The position numbers were made by a program, and so were the translations under genes. Positions 9,201-18,727 of a DNA stretch of 63,885 nt are shown here, one piece after another; position 1 is the stretch's first letter, and the number at the start of each line of letters is the position of its first letter. The notes beneath the pieces were generated by a model. The model saw only the letters and a program-made list of their open reading frames with translations. It did no database searches and was not told the DNA's origin. The stretch covers positions 1-63,885 of the forward strand of contig CALMTT010000593.1 in assembly GCA_937872615.1 (NCBI GenBank), given 5' to 3'. Source of the stretch: an uncultured Verrucomicrobiaceae bacterium (GTDB taxonomy: Bacteria > Verrucomicrobiota > Verrucomicrobiia > Verrucomicrobiales > Verrucomicrobiaceae).

Positions 9201-9408
9201 TGGCAGGGACGTGGATTTATGTTCGGGAGTTTCTTGCTCGTCCCTCGTCAGTTTCTCGCCCGGCGAAACGTCCAAAACAATCAGTCTTTATGTTCTGGGC
9301 GACACTACCGTGGAACCAGCCGAGGATTTCTTCGTCAACCTGACCGAACCTGTCGGTGCGGTTATTGGCCGGAGCCCTGCCAGGGGTGTCATTCTCAACG
9401 ATGACTGA
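6289..9408 (+). CDS. Secreted delta-60 repeat protein with Ig-like and Calx-beta domains
   Basis: 1039 residues. A signal peptide (FALFVISSVGPVSAQ) is followed by delta-60 repeats of the form DGKIVIGGEF...RLNSDGSLDQTFDPGTG, in two propeller-like blocks (about 40-415 and 510-860). An Ig-like domain lies between them (PEIIAQPVSTTAAVGGTVSF to TGAVLTV). After a module ending in LRFYRLLFEP, a Calx-beta domain completes the protein (VEPAEDFFVNLTEP, ending GVILNDD). In the neighbours the FYRL module is C-terminal, so the Calx-beta domain looks added on. Probably an exported adhesive or structural protein. It follows the BlaI/M56 pair closely and may be co-transcribed. Confidence 0.88.
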   Translation: MKTPQFENVTVTNILSWMAFALFVISSVGPVSAQTPAGSVDVTFNTGGGFVGRAQFIVGCLFVQRDGKIVIGGEFTSFDGVARNGIVRLNSDGSLDQTFDPGTGVEGLGIYSSVDAVAQDATGNLMIGGNWATYNGIFHPCLARITTNGILDTTFTGFINETWITIGNIVIQPSGKIIVTGQFSHVNSDTSTGYQDFVRFLPDGRVDTNFVASRWDNSGDDLGVIQDVQGTVYLTRRFGSHSFGLPYDSQRLGIARLNDDDTIGQWTMFPVWVTGIGAFQPDGKIITIRSSYSGIIGGLDRFNPDGTLDPSFVPVQTTSGNSQITSVALQSNGKILLTGSFSQINGLPSTGLARLLSNGCTDTQFRVDIDDTPGGFSPIYHVRALSNDQILFGGDFDAINSQPYPDLVRLNNGDSVDEIPEIIAQPVSTTAAVGGTVSFVVQAVGSGCLDYQWQKDGIDLPLATGARLEFPVKPGDSATYRVRVSNTLGSIMSTGAVLTVTLSPVGIGSIDPFFASGRTYQSNPIMGLLRDEASGDLIIFGEFNAVGGRPRKNLARLRPDGSLDSSLLSFFCDDTIWSGSLYSTNRILIGGDFENVNGVQTGQLSMLDFSGSLDTNFNVNIFGQVHAIQPLKDGRIAVGGFIQTVNGTARSHLILLNRNGSPVSSFRPGFNSGVLGIAVQPDGKFVVGGAFTTVNGASLPHLARVNADGSLDYSFNIGSGANSDVETILVQDDGKMVIGGRFTTFNGASAPGLLRLHPNGAVDPTFVPAISGGFINVKQDARGRYLVAFYSGRAANLLRLYTDGTVDRAFGTNTFGFDTSTAEIVITETGNVIVGGGERVTQFIGEGYIVNARRGASSFAVDALTFTDMDAVLQATEFAPPGQWTEVTRVSGDGTVKTLTDSTPPSPLRFYRLLFEPSGPVTISIDDYSNTEGQSGTTIFPFVVRLNRPTTQTVRARITLTDGSAKTTFGFGRDVDLCSGVSCSSLVSFSPGETSKTISLYVLGDTTVEPAEDFFVNLTEPVGAVIGRSPARGVILNDD

Positions 9409-9445
9409 CCTTACTCCCGCCCAAGCGCAGAAACCTGAAGATTCG

Positions 9446-9481
9446 TTGAAACACTCATCCACAACTTGCGTGAAAGTCATT
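9446..9481 (+). promoter_or_regulatory. Shared 36-nt leader, copy at 9446
   Basis: TTGAAACAC begins 36 nt before the ATG at 9482, and the leader ends in tgcgtgaaagtcatt. Here it precedes a degraded zinc ribbon joined to a secreted protein rather than a normal ribbon gene. Confidence 0.6.
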
Positions 9482-12400
9482 ATGAACGACATCACATTCT
9501 CCTGTCCGGTTCACGCGCAACACATTGCCTGCGACGAAAGCGGTCGAGGCGAACGCCTCAATTGTCCTACCTTGGTAATTCGTTTTGTCCGACAGTTGTT
9601 ATGCTCAACTTTAGCAGTGGTCGGTTTGGCCGCCCAAACAAGCGTTGCGCAGAACAGCGCCGGCACGCCGTGGAACCTCGGGGCGGCTTTCGGCATTGGA
9701 GATTTTTGCGGACCAGTATGCTGGCCCGAACCCGGCGGCCCAAGCCGGGGGAGTGCCATCGGGAGCGACGGGCAAGGAAATCTCTATGTTTTGGGTACCT
9801 TCAGCGGGATTGCGGACTTTGATCCCGGACCGGGCACGTTCTACTTGCCTGGGCCAGAGGTGTCCACGCGAGGCTCCGAGATGTTTATCGCCAAGTACTC
9901 ACCGGCAGGCGAATTGATTTGGGCCAAGAACGTACCGTCATTCCAACCGGTGGATATGGCCGTGGACACATCCGGAAACTTGTTCGTTACTGGCGATCAT
10001 GGCGGCTCCATTTTTGTCGAGAAACGCGGTCCTGCGGGCAACGTATTGTGGCAAAAAACGACCTCTGGATTCGGTTTTGGCGAATCTTCAGCAATCGCGC
10101 TTGATGCTCAAGGCAACTTACTGCTATGCGGGAGTTTCGCTGGCTTGCTTGACTTTACAACCGGTACGGGGACGTACGTGCTGGAAAGCTCAAAAACCTC
10201 TGACGGGTCATACTACCTGCTGAATTCATTCGCATGCAAGTTGGATTCCACGGGCAATTTGGTGTGGGGCGTTCATGTAAGCGGCTTTGTCCAGAACGAG
10301 GCGACTTCGATCTCATCTTCTCCAGATGGTAGTGTTTATGTCACCGGGTTGTTCCAAGGAGCGGTGGACATGGACCCCGGCGTCGCTGAGTATACCCTTA
10401 TAGCCATCGACAGTGCGATTGCCGGGTATGGAAGCTCGTTCTTGTGGAAACTGACCTCTGAAGGAACTCTGGCGTGGGCTAAGAAGCTGCCTGCTTCGGG
10501 AAGTGGGTTTTACAAGAGCTGTTATGCTGAGGCTTGCATCACGGATTCCAATGGAAACCTACTGGTCACCGGCACCTATGGCGGCGATGTTGAATTCGGG
10601 GTACCTGGAGAAATGCCTCTTTCCGACGAGCATTATCCTTTCCACGAGCCTTTTATCGCTAAGTACGATCCGAGCGGAAAGGTCCTCTGGGCAAAGAACT
10701 TCTACGCGCCGTGGGATGGTACGGACTGCGACGCGTGGGCCATATCCTTGGATTCGAAAGACAATATTTATGTGACTGGTTCTTTTTCAAAGACACTGGA
10801 TTTTGATCCCAGCTTTGATGCGTTTTACTTAGGGAGTAGGGGGGCGCGCGACATATTTGTTGCGGGTCTTAGTTCCAACGGTGACTTCATCGGGGCAGAG
10901 AGTTTCGGTAGCCCAAACGCGGATGTCGGTTACGCGATTGCGGTTGGAGCTGACGACAGCATCTTGATAACAGGCCAGTTCATCGGCCGTACCGATTTTG
11001 ATCCAGGCACAAATATCTTCAATGTGTCGATACCAGGAATCGGCGGTGCGGCCGCCTTTGTTCTGAAACTGAAACAGCCGACTCTGCCTGCGGCTTTAGC
11101 AGTTTCGCCGTCGCAAGCCGATTTTGGCCCCGTCCGCATTGGCACTCGACTCGATAAGCGCTTCATAGTGAGTAATGCCGGGGGCATGCCCTTAGCCGGC
11201 AGCGTGACAACGTCGCCGCCGTTCAGCGTGGGCTGGAGGTACAGCTATACCCTGTTTTCCGGCCAGACTAAGGAAGTTACCATTTCATACTCACCTTTGA
11301 CGGTCGGCACCAATGTAGGAGTTGTTTTCTTCAGCGGCGCGCAGACCGTCACGGTTCCGGTGATGGGGGTCGCCACTAATCCGCCGCTCCCCACAATTCT
11401 CTCAAATGGTTGGTCGCTCATTTCCGAGAGTCTGCCGCCAGCCAACGGGATTGTTGAACCTGGAGAAACATCAACAGTTACCTTGTCGTTGAAGTGTGTC
11501 GGAAGCGATGCAAACAATTTGATCGCCAGGCTGTTGCCCAGCGGTGGAATTCTGCTTCCGAGCGGTCCGCAGACTTACGGGATTGTAACTGCTGGAGGGC
11601 CTGGTGTCGCACGGTCCTTTACCTTTACCGCTGGCATCCCTTGCGGTTCACTGACGGCCACCTTGGCTCTGGAAGACGGCACCAACGATCTTGGCATTGT
11701 CCAGTTTACAATTCCGATGGCGCTGACGTTCAATACATGCAGCACTTTTACCCAAAATGTGCCGATTACGCTACCAGATTGCGGTGCCGGAACGCCGTAT
11801 CCTTCAACAAATGTCGTCGCGGGAATGGATGGTTCGATTTCTAAAATCACGGTAACGTTATCGAATCTGTGGCACAAGTGGACCCACCTCAGTCAGCTCC
11901 TCTTGGTCGGCCCGGAAAACAAGACAGTGCTGCTCATGGACAACTCTGGAGGCTTTGAAGCAACCGGCCCAACAATCACCTTCGATGATGCAGCATCCTT
12001 ATCTGTTTCCGACATATCCTTCACATTGACGAACGGCGCGTACCGACCCACGACATACAGTTATCCATCATCGCTTCCGGCACCCGCACCTGCGGTTCCA
12101 TACGGGAAGACTCTGTCCACTTTTTCGGGTCTGAATCCGAACGGGGTTTGGAAACTCTATGCGAACGAGGAAACGTGTTTCAGCGGCTACAGCGGGCTCA
12201 TTTCAAACGGGTGGACATTGACAATTACAACGACAAGCGCCAACACAAATTGTATTTCTGGTGGCGCCCGCGCCTCGGTGATTGCGCCCATTGACACGGC
12301 GGTTGTTGAAGGAAATATCGGGACAAGAACGGTGGTAGTGCCTGTTGCGCTATTGTGGTCATGTTCTCAGCCCATTAGCGTAAACTATACAACTGTCGAT

Positions 12401-12844
12401 GGAACGGCGACACTGGCGGATCACGATTATGTCGTCACAAACGGTGTTTTGACTTTCCTGCCAGGCGAGACAAATAGGAGCATAAACGTCGTAATCAACG
12501 GGGATTTGGAAGTGGAGTCCGATGAGATATTCTACGTGAATCTGTCGAACCCCACGAATGCCGCTATCGGCCTACCTCAGTCCATCGTCACCATCGCAGA
12601 TGACGACGCTGCCCCAGTTTTCCCAACACTCCAAATTACGCAGCAACAAGGAAACTCATTCAGTCTGACTTGGCCAGCGGGATCCCAGGGTTTCCAAGTC
12701 CAAGTCGCCGAAAACCTTTCGCTGCCGATCCAGTGGTTCGCAGTCACGAATCAATCTGTTTTAGCCAACGGCGAGTTCTCGGTGACGCTGCCGGTTACCA
12801 CGACGAACGCTTTCTACCGTTTGATCAAGACTGTCGGAAACTGA
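9482..12844 (+). CDS. Secreted SBBP-like propeller / P-domain / Calx-beta protein with a vestigial zinc-ribbon start
   Basis: 1120 residues from the ATG at 9482, which follows the conserved leader. The first 30 residues are a broken zinc ribbon: C8 and C28 remain, but C11 is His and C31 is Leu. The chain then runs into a signal peptide (RQLLCSTLAVVGLAAQTSVA). A TTG at 9572 would give a normal secreted start. The mature part has SBBP/propeller-like repeats (DGQGNLYVLGTFSGIADFDPG and relatives, to about 560), an ASH-like beta domain, a proprotein-convertase P-like domain (GLNPNGVWKLYANE), Calx-beta (ESDEIFYVNLSNPT) and a terminal FYRL module. Likely cell-surface protein; the true start is uncertain. 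Confidence 0.82.
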   Translation: MNDITFSCPVHAQHIACDESGRGERLNCPTLVIRFVRQLLCSTLAVVGLAAQTSVAQNSAGTPWNLGAAFGIGDFCGPVCWPEPGGPSRGSAIGSDGQGNLYVLGTFSGIADFDPGPGTFYLPGPEVSTRGSEMFIAKYSPAGELIWAKNVPSFQPVDMAVDTSGNLFVTGDHGGSIFVEKRGPAGNVLWQKTTSGFGFGESSAIALDAQGNLLLCGSFAGLLDFTTGTGTYVLESSKTSDGSYYLLNSFACKLDSTGNLVWGVHVSGFVQNEATSISSSPDGSVYVTGLFQGAVDMDPGVAEYTLIAIDSAIAGYGSSFLWKLTSEGTLAWAKKLPASGSGFYKSCYAEACITDSNGNLLVTGTYGGDVEFGVPGEMPLSDEHYPFHEPFIAKYDPSGKVLWAKNFYAPWDGTDCDAWAISLDSKDNIYVTGSFSKTLDFDPSFDAFYLGSRGARDIFVAGLSSNGDFIGAESFGSPNADVGYAIAVGADDSILITGQFIGRTDFDPGTNIFNVSIPGIGGAAAFVLKLKQPTLPAALAVSPSQADFGPVRIGTRLDKRFIVSNAGGMPLAGSVTTSPPFSVGWRYSYTLFSGQTKEVTISYSPLTVGTNVGVVFFSGAQTVTVPVMGVATNPPLPTILSNGWSLISESLPPANGIVEPGETSTVTLSLKCVGSDANNLIARLLPSGGILLPSGPQTYGIVTAGGPGVARSFTFTAGIPCGSLTATLALEDGTNDLGIVQFTIPMALTFNTCSTFTQNVPITLPDCGAGTPYPSTNVVAGMDGSISKITVTLSNLWHKWTHLSQLLLVGPENKTVLLMDNSGGFEATGPTITFDDAASLSVSDISFTLTNGAYRPTTYSYPSSLPAPAPAVPYGKTLSTFSGLNPNGVWKLYANEETCFSGYSGLISNGWTLTITTTSANTNCISGGARASVIAPIDTAVVEGNIGTRTVVVPVALLWSCSQPISVNYTTVDGTATLADHDYVVTNGVLTFLPGETNRSINVVINGDLEVESDEIFYVNLSNPTNAAIGLPQSIVTIADDDAAPVFPTLQITQQQGNSFSLTWPAGSQGFQVQVAENLSLPIQWFAVTNQSVLANGEFSVTLPVTTTNAFYRLIKTVGN

Positions 12845-12894
12845 TTGCACAGAATCATCAAAAGTTGCGCCGTGATCTCAACTTTCAAATCTCG

Positions 12895-15800
12895 ATGAAT
12901 GCGAAGACAACAGGCAGGCTGGTGTTGGCGACAAGAGCCGTTAAGTGTTTACCGATGATTGTGGCGAGCTTGGCTTTAGCTCTCTCAGCCACGGCGCAAG
13001 AATATGCCTTTCGCCAAGTGTCGGCGGGAAAGTGGCACAACGTGGCAATCGGTAGTGACGGCACCTTATGGGCATGGGGGTGGAACTACTGGGGCCAGTT
13101 AGGGGATGGGACTTACGTGGACAAACAGAGCACGCTTCAGATTGGTTCCGCGACCAACTGGCAGTCGGTGTCGGCAGGGTGGTGGGACACGATGGCGATC
13201 AAAACCGATGGCACGCTATGGGCATGGGGAGGCAACAATGCTTTTCACTTGGGGGATGGGACGACTGGGGGCAGTCCCAATCCGGTTCAGATTGGTTCTG
13301 CGAACGACTGGAGGTCCGTATCCGCTGGGGGCTCGCATACAGTCGCGATTAAGACGGACGGCACGCTCTGGGCCTGGGGGGATAATAGCCAGGGCCAGTT
13401 AGGCGATGGTACCAGTGTTCCCAGGGTCACTCCAGTTCAGATCGGCTCTGAGACCAGTTGGCGTGCGGTAAGCGCAGGAGATTCCCATACGATGGCGATC
13501 AAGACCGACGGTTCGCTCTGGGCCTGGGGGGATAACAGTTCCTGGCAACTAGGTAGGGGAGAGACCCCCCCTTTTGTCCTCCCCGACGCGCCCAGTCCAG
13601 TGAGGGTCGGGTCCGCAAACAACTGGCAGTCTGTCTCCGCTGGTTATTGGCATACAGCGGCAATCAGGACAGACGGCACACTGTGGGCTTGGGGCAGGAT
13701 CTATTGGGATTATCCGCTTGGGCAAATTATCGATAGGTCCACACCGACGCAGATGGGCGGTGCAAACTGGCAATCGGTGTCAGCGGACATTTGGCACACA
13801 GTGGCGACTAAGACCGACGGTACAATTTGGGCTTGGGGCTTCAATAATTATGGTCAGTTGGGGGACGGCACAACCGTAAGCAGAAGCGGTCCGGTACGAA
13901 TTGGTGCTGCAAGCGACTGGCAGTCGGTGTCAGCCGGAGATAGGCACACCGTGGCGGTCAAAGCCGACGGCTCGCTCTGGGCTTGGGGGTACAACGAGTA
14001 CAACCAGCTTGGAGATGGCACGAGGGCAGAGTATGGCGGGTATAGTAGCAGTCCGGTGCGGGTTGGCCCGGCGGCGATTTTGGCACAACCAAATAGTCAG
14101 ACAGTTTGGTGGAGTGGTACGGCGGTGTTTGGCGTAACAGCCATTGGGATTCCACCTCTCACTTTTCAGTGGCGAAAAAACGGAACTGACCTGGCAAACA
14201 CGGAGCGTGTTTCTGGCGCAACAACTCCAACTCTGACCATTACCAATGCTCAGACGAATGACGCGGGCGACTACACGGTGCTCGTAACGAATGCCATTGG
14301 CAGCATTACCAGTCGTGTCGCAACTCTGACAGTCCCCGTAACGCCATTTATTACAGGGCAACCGCAGAGCCAGACAAACACGATTGGCAGTGATGTCGGA
14401 TTTTGCGCTGCTGTGATTGGCCAGCCGCCGTTCTGGTTCCAGTGGCGGAAGAACGGTACAAATTTGACCGATGTCGGTCGGATGTCTGGGGCTACGACCG
14501 CATGTCTCACCATTACCAACCTACAGGTCAGTGACGCGGGCAACTACACTGTTCGCGTAACCAATGCTTACGGTGCCGCGATTAGCGGTGCGGCGACCTT
14601 GGTTTTGCTGGTTCCGCCAATGGTTACGACGCATCCACGGAGCCAAGCGACTCTAGTCGGCGGCAGCGTGACCTTCGGGGGGGCCGCAACGGGTACGGCC
14701 CCGCTGAGTTATCAATGGTATTTCAGTGGCAACCCCATTATTCACGCCACCAATACTACTTACCTCATCTCGAATGTTCAAAACGACAATTATGGCGATT
14801 ATTTTGTGGTTGTCTCGAATGCTTACGGTTCTGCGACCAGCCAGGTAGCGACGTTGAGCGTGGCCCTTCCGCCGCAGATTACTGTTCAACCTGCGAACCG
14901 GTTCGTATGGGTGGGAACAGAAGTGATCTTGACAACGTCAGCAAGCGGCACGGCGCCGTTGAGTTACCGATGGCATTTCAACGGAACGCCTATTCCAAAT
15001 GCTACGAACAATCAGTTGCGCCTGTCTGCGGCGAGTTACGCAAACGCGGGTAACTACCATTGTGTTGTGACCAATCCCTACGCTGTCACCACGAGCGCGG
15101 TGGCTGTGGTCACCGTCTCATCGGGTGTAATATCGTCGATAGCAGCGTGGGGAGATAACAGAAATGGGCAAACGAATGTGCCAGTCGGACTGAGAGATGT
15201 CGTGGCTCTTGGGTCTGGCCTTAACAATTGCGTTGGCTTGAGAAGCGATGGAAGCGTGGTGGCGTGGGGCGGGATTACTGTGCCTCCGGGTTTGAGTAAC
15301 ATCGTCGCGTTCGCCGGAGGCGGAGCTCACAGCGTGATCTTGCGAACCAACGGCTCGGTAATTGCATGGGGTGATAATAGTTACGGTCAGACGAATGTGC
15401 CGGCAGGTCTTGGGGGTGTAGTGGCGGTTGCGGCCGGCCTCTATTACAGTCTCGCGTTGCGGGCCGATGGTTCAGTCAGAGCATGGGGCAGCTATTGGAA
15501 TGGCTCGGGCAGCTACGTTCCGATGACTGTTCCAACCGGGTTAAGCCAAGTGGTAGCAATTGCTGCTGGGACAGATCATTGTGTTGCCTTACGAAGCAAT
15601 GGGACAGTGGCGGCGTGGGGAAGCCCTTATTTCTATGGCCAGACGAACATTCCACCGGGTTTGAGTAATGTTGTGGCGATCGCAGCAGGATCTGCCCACA
15701 GCTTGGCTTTGCGGCGCGATGGCACCGTTGTGGGATGGGGACGTAATACTGAGCGCCAGGTTACTATACCGTCGGGCCTGAGCAATGTTGTAGCCATCGC

Positions 15801-16302
15801 AGCAGGAGGGTTCCACAGTTTGGCTTTGCGCGCTGACCACACAGTGGTGGCTTGGGGAGAGAACTTCTTTGGTGGGACGAATGTTCCAGCGGGCCTTAGC
15901 AACGCAGTAGCGATCGCAGGAGGGGAGTTCCACAGTTTGGCATTGGTGAACGTCGCGGCGGTTGACGTCAACCAGGATGGCGTGCCGGATAATGATGCCG
16001 ATACAGATGGAGATGGGGTGAACAATTGGCAGGAGTGGCTGGCAGGGACCGATCCGACGCGTGCAAACAGCGTACTTAGGATTGAAGCGCTGCTCGGAAC
16101 CAACCAAGCCCTAATCCTTCAGTTTGAAGCGGTGGCCAACCGACCATACGGCATTGAGTACCGAAACGACATATTTCAGTCGGCGTGGTCCTTCTTGGCT
16201 AATGTGCCCGCTGCTTCTAGTAATCACGTAGTGCAAGTGCCTCAAAGCCTCAGTGAAGCCACGAATCGGTTTTACCGAGTCAACACGACAGGCCCGCAAT
16301 GA
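12895..16302 (+). CDS. Secreted protein with two seven-unit RCC1 propellers and four Ig-like domains
   Basis: 1135 residues from the ATG at 12895; the open frame extends upstream into the previous gene but the signal peptide (PMIVASLALALSATAQ) fixes this start. Seven RCC1 units of the type TDGTLWAWG-N-GQLGDGT-VSAG-HT come first. Four Ig-like domains follow (each starting near QPQSQT or THPRSQ and ending ..VATLTV). A second set of seven RCC1-like units has a different consensus (VVAWGDN-GQTNVPAGLSNVVAIAAG-HSLALR). The end is a calcium-binding-like DTDGDGVNNWQEWLAGTDPT stretch and an NRFYRV module. Probably surface-exposed. The next gene overlaps its stop by 4 bp (ATGA), so the two are translationally coupled. 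Confidence 0.88.
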   Translation: MNAKTTGRLVLATRAVKCLPMIVASLALALSATAQEYAFRQVSAGKWHNVAIGSDGTLWAWGWNYWGQLGDGTYVDKQSTLQIGSATNWQSVSAGWWDTMAIKTDGTLWAWGGNNAFHLGDGTTGGSPNPVQIGSANDWRSVSAGGSHTVAIKTDGTLWAWGDNSQGQLGDGTSVPRVTPVQIGSETSWRAVSAGDSHTMAIKTDGSLWAWGDNSSWQLGRGETPPFVLPDAPSPVRVGSANNWQSVSAGYWHTAAIRTDGTLWAWGRIYWDYPLGQIIDRSTPTQMGGANWQSVSADIWHTVATKTDGTIWAWGFNNYGQLGDGTTVSRSGPVRIGAASDWQSVSAGDRHTVAVKADGSLWAWGYNEYNQLGDGTRAEYGGYSSSPVRVGPAAILAQPNSQTVWWSGTAVFGVTAIGIPPLTFQWRKNGTDLANTERVSGATTPTLTITNAQTNDAGDYTVLVTNAIGSITSRVATLTVPVTPFITGQPQSQTNTIGSDVGFCAAVIGQPPFWFQWRKNGTNLTDVGRMSGATTACLTITNLQVSDAGNYTVRVTNAYGAAISGAATLVLLVPPMVTTHPRSQATLVGGSVTFGGAATGTAPLSYQWYFSGNPIIHATNTTYLISNVQNDNYGDYFVVVSNAYGSATSQVATLSVALPPQITVQPANRFVWVGTEVILTTSASGTAPLSYRWHFNGTPIPNATNNQLRLSAASYANAGNYHCVVTNPYAVTTSAVAVVTVSSGVISSIAAWGDNRNGQTNVPVGLRDVVALGSGLNNCVGLRSDGSVVAWGGITVPPGLSNIVAFAGGGAHSVILRTNGSVIAWGDNSYGQTNVPAGLGGVVAVAAGLYYSLALRADGSVRAWGSYWNGSGSYVPMTVPTGLSQVVAIAAGTDHCVALRSNGTVAAWGSPYFYGQTNIPPGLSNVVAIAAGSAHSLALRRDGTVVGWGRNTERQVTIPSGLSNVVAIAAGGFHSLALRADHTVVAWGENFFGGTNVPAGLSNAVAIAGGEFHSLALVNVAAVDVNQDGVPDNDADTDGDGVNNWQEWLAGTDPTRANSVLRIEALLGTNQALILQFEAVANRPYGIEYRNDIFQSAWSFLANVPAASSNHVVQVPQSLSEATNRFYRVNTTGPQ

Positions 16303-18638
16303 GTTCATCGAGCGCAAAATCCCTGGCTTTGACTGCCCGTTGGTTGATGAGCGGAACAAGTTTTATCAAGCCCGCGTTTGGGGTGTCGTGTGTACTTTTG
16401 CTTGGCTTCTCGTGGCCTGCTCCCACCCAAGCCTCCGACAGCCCGATCAGCGACGCGGCATTTCCATTGTTGTTGGAGCGGACGCAAACGAATCGGCAAG
16501 CTTTTTACGTCTATCGGGATGCGGATTCAGGGTTCAACCACGGATTCCCCTCGGGAGTTTTTGGCACCAGTACAAAGATCCACATCAATACGGCGGCCAT
16601 TGACGGCACCAATTCGCCAAGCGGCACTTCCACAAATGTGAGTGTTCTCGACCGCCGACGTGGGAACGTTCTCCAAGTCGTTTTTGATTCCTTTTCTCCG
16701 GGACAGTTCGCTGGAGTAAACTTCGAGGAGCCACAAGGAGGAGGCTCTGGACAGATCGGTCTTGGCTATGACCTGAGAGGAGCGTCGAACATTGTGTTTG
16801 ATGTTCGCAACCCAACCGGCAATCCGATCAGGTTCTTTTTCTCCGTGGCCGGCAGCCAGCCACTTTGGATTGAACTGCCAAGTTCGACGAACTTCGGAAC
16901 AGTAACGATTCCAATCGGGTGGTTTTCTGCCGTATCGCTGACCAACGTTCACATACTATTCTCGATTTCCGCTTCGTATGACCTGATGGCGAGCGGTGGC
17001 TCAAATGGCGGGACTCTACTCTTCGACAATATCCGGTTTGAACCGAATCCGTTCAGTCAGACCAACGCGCTCGGCCTGCCTCTGAGTTACGAAACGTTTG
17101 GAGTTGTGCCGAGAACTGCGCCAGCGGCAGGACGCGAACCGTATCCTCCAGATCAAGTGCTGCGGAATCTTTCGACACCATACGAGGCAGCACTGACTTT
17201 AATGGCATTGCTGAATCAAGGCAGCACAACAAACCTTGCAGCGGCCCGTGTGATTGCAGACACATTCGTCTATGCGCTGGGTCATAACAATCACGGTGAT
17301 CAATTGCCTGCAACCAACAACGCGGCTGCACTATACAACGGGTACATGAGCGGTGATATTGCCTTATTCAATGGACAGGGGCCGGGCGCGGGTCAGCAGG
17401 GAGACGTTCGGCTGTCCGGCTTCAGTTGCGGCACTTCATCGCCAAGCGGCTTCTGCGTTCTGCTTGACGGAGCTACCGGCGGCAACAACGCATTCGCCAT
17501 TCTGGCCCTGGCCTCCGCCTATAAAAGATTTGGAGACACGAATTATCTGGTGGCAGCGAGGACAATTGGCCGCTGGATCGTGACGTACTTGGCCGACAAC
17601 TCCGGCACCGGCTATGGCGGATTCTTCCTCGGATACCCGGATCAAGGCGCACCAAAAGTGTTGATTCAAAGCAAGTCGGTGGAGAACAACGCTGACATCT
17701 GCGCGGCGCTTTCCGTTCTTGCGGAAATTGAAAGACAGCTTGGGAACACAGTCGGTTCTAACCAATGGACGACCAATGCCAGCGCAGCCGGGGATTTTGT
17801 GATGCAAATGTTTGATCCGGTTTCCGGGAAATTCTTCGCTGGGACGGTGCCGGTCGGCACACCGGTGGGACCTGGTGTTGCTCCGAACGGTGCGATCCGT
17901 GGCAACGAGGTGATCAACACGTTCGATTTTCTTGACGCGAGTACTTTCAGCGTGTTCGCCCTGGCAGGATCGCCGCGCTACCGTTCGCAAATTGATTGGC
18001 GGCGACCAATTCAGTTTATGACAAATAGTTTCGCACGAACCATTACCGCTGGTGGACAGACTTTTAAGGGTTTCAGCCTTTCGACAAATTCACTTGCCGG
18101 CCCAGACGGGATTGCGTGGGAGTTCACAGGGCAGGCGGTCGCAGCCATGAAGTGCGTGGACGGACTTTACGGCGAGACTCGGTTTGCCAACGCCGCGTCA
18201 TTTTACCTGAATCAAATTCGTTTTGCTCAGACAAACACTCCATTTGGCGATGGACACGGCTTGGTCGCAAGCACGGTTCAAAATGGCGACACGCTGCCGC
18301 CAATCGAACAGAGCCTGACGACACCCTTTCAGGGAATTCCCGAGCGCGTCGGTTTGGCGGCGACTACTTGGGCAATCTTCGCCGAAGGTGGGTTCAATCC
18401 GTTGGGGCAAGACTTTTCACTGCGGATTACTCGGGTCAGCCTTCTGGGCACAAACCGTCATGTGGCGTTCACCACGTTTGCCGGCCAAAGTTATCGGATC
18501 GAAGGGACGGACAACGTCGCCACAAGTGTTTGGCAAACCGACGCCGACGGGATTAGTGGGAACGGCACTGAGGTTGATGTTGATTTGGGTGCAGCGCAGG
18601 CAGAGCGACGCTTTTATAGAGTGCGGCGGAATCCTTAG
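16299..18638 (+). CDS. Secreted alpha-barrel (glycosidase-like) protein with N-terminal jelly-roll domain
   Basis: 779 residues. The start overlaps the previous stop (ATGA). The signal peptide is FGVSCVLLLGFSWPAPTQAS. Residues 60-245 look like a carbohydrate-binding beta-sandwich (SNIVFDVRNPTGNPIRFFFS; GGTLLFDNIRFEPN). Residues 265-700 are rich in paired helices (YEAALTLMALLNQG; NAFAILALASAYKRFGDTNY; NADICAALSVLAEIERQLG; PDGIAWEFTGQAVAAMKC), as in (alpha/alpha)6 toroid glycoside hydrolases and lyases. The C-terminus is the RRFYRVRRNP module. No catalytic residues could be assigned with confidence, so the substrate is unknown. Confidence 0.75.
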   Translation: MSSSSAKSLALTARWLMSGTSFIKPAFGVSCVLLLGFSWPAPTQASDSPISDAAFPLLLERTQTNRQAFYVYRDADSGFNHGFPSGVFGTSTKIHINTAAIDGTNSPSGTSTNVSVLDRRRGNVLQVVFDSFSPGQFAGVNFEEPQGGGSGQIGLGYDLRGASNIVFDVRNPTGNPIRFFFSVAGSQPLWIELPSSTNFGTVTIPIGWFSAVSLTNVHILFSISASYDLMASGGSNGGTLLFDNIRFEPNPFSQTNALGLPLSYETFGVVPRTAPAAGREPYPPDQVLRNLSTPYEAALTLMALLNQGSTTNLAAARVIADTFVYALGHNNHGDQLPATNNAAALYNGYMSGDIALFNGQGPGAGQQGDVRLSGFSCGTSSPSGFCVLLDGATGGNNAFAILALASAYKRFGDTNYLVAARTIGRWIVTYLADNSGTGYGGFFLGYPDQGAPKVLIQSKSVENNADICAALSVLAEIERQLGNTVGSNQWTTNASAAGDFVMQMFDPVSGKFFAGTVPVGTPVGPGVAPNGAIRGNEVINTFDFLDASTFSVFALAGSPRYRSQIDWRRPIQFMTNSFARTITAGGQTFKGFSLSTNSLAGPDGIAWEFTGQAVAAMKCVDGLYGETRFANAASFYLNQIRFAQTNTPFGDGHGLVASTVQNGDTLPPIEQSLTTPFQGIPERVGLAATTWAIFAEGGFNPLGQDFSLRITRVSLLGTNRHVAFTTFAGQSYRIEGTDNVATSVWQTDADGISGNGTEVDVDLGAAQAERRFYRVRRNP

Positions 18639-18727
18639 CTGTCGAGTCTGGTTTCATTCGTTCCAGAACTGCGGCTTGGTTTCGACCGTGTTGGTGAAGT
18701 TCGGGAATACATAATTGCAATCAGTTT

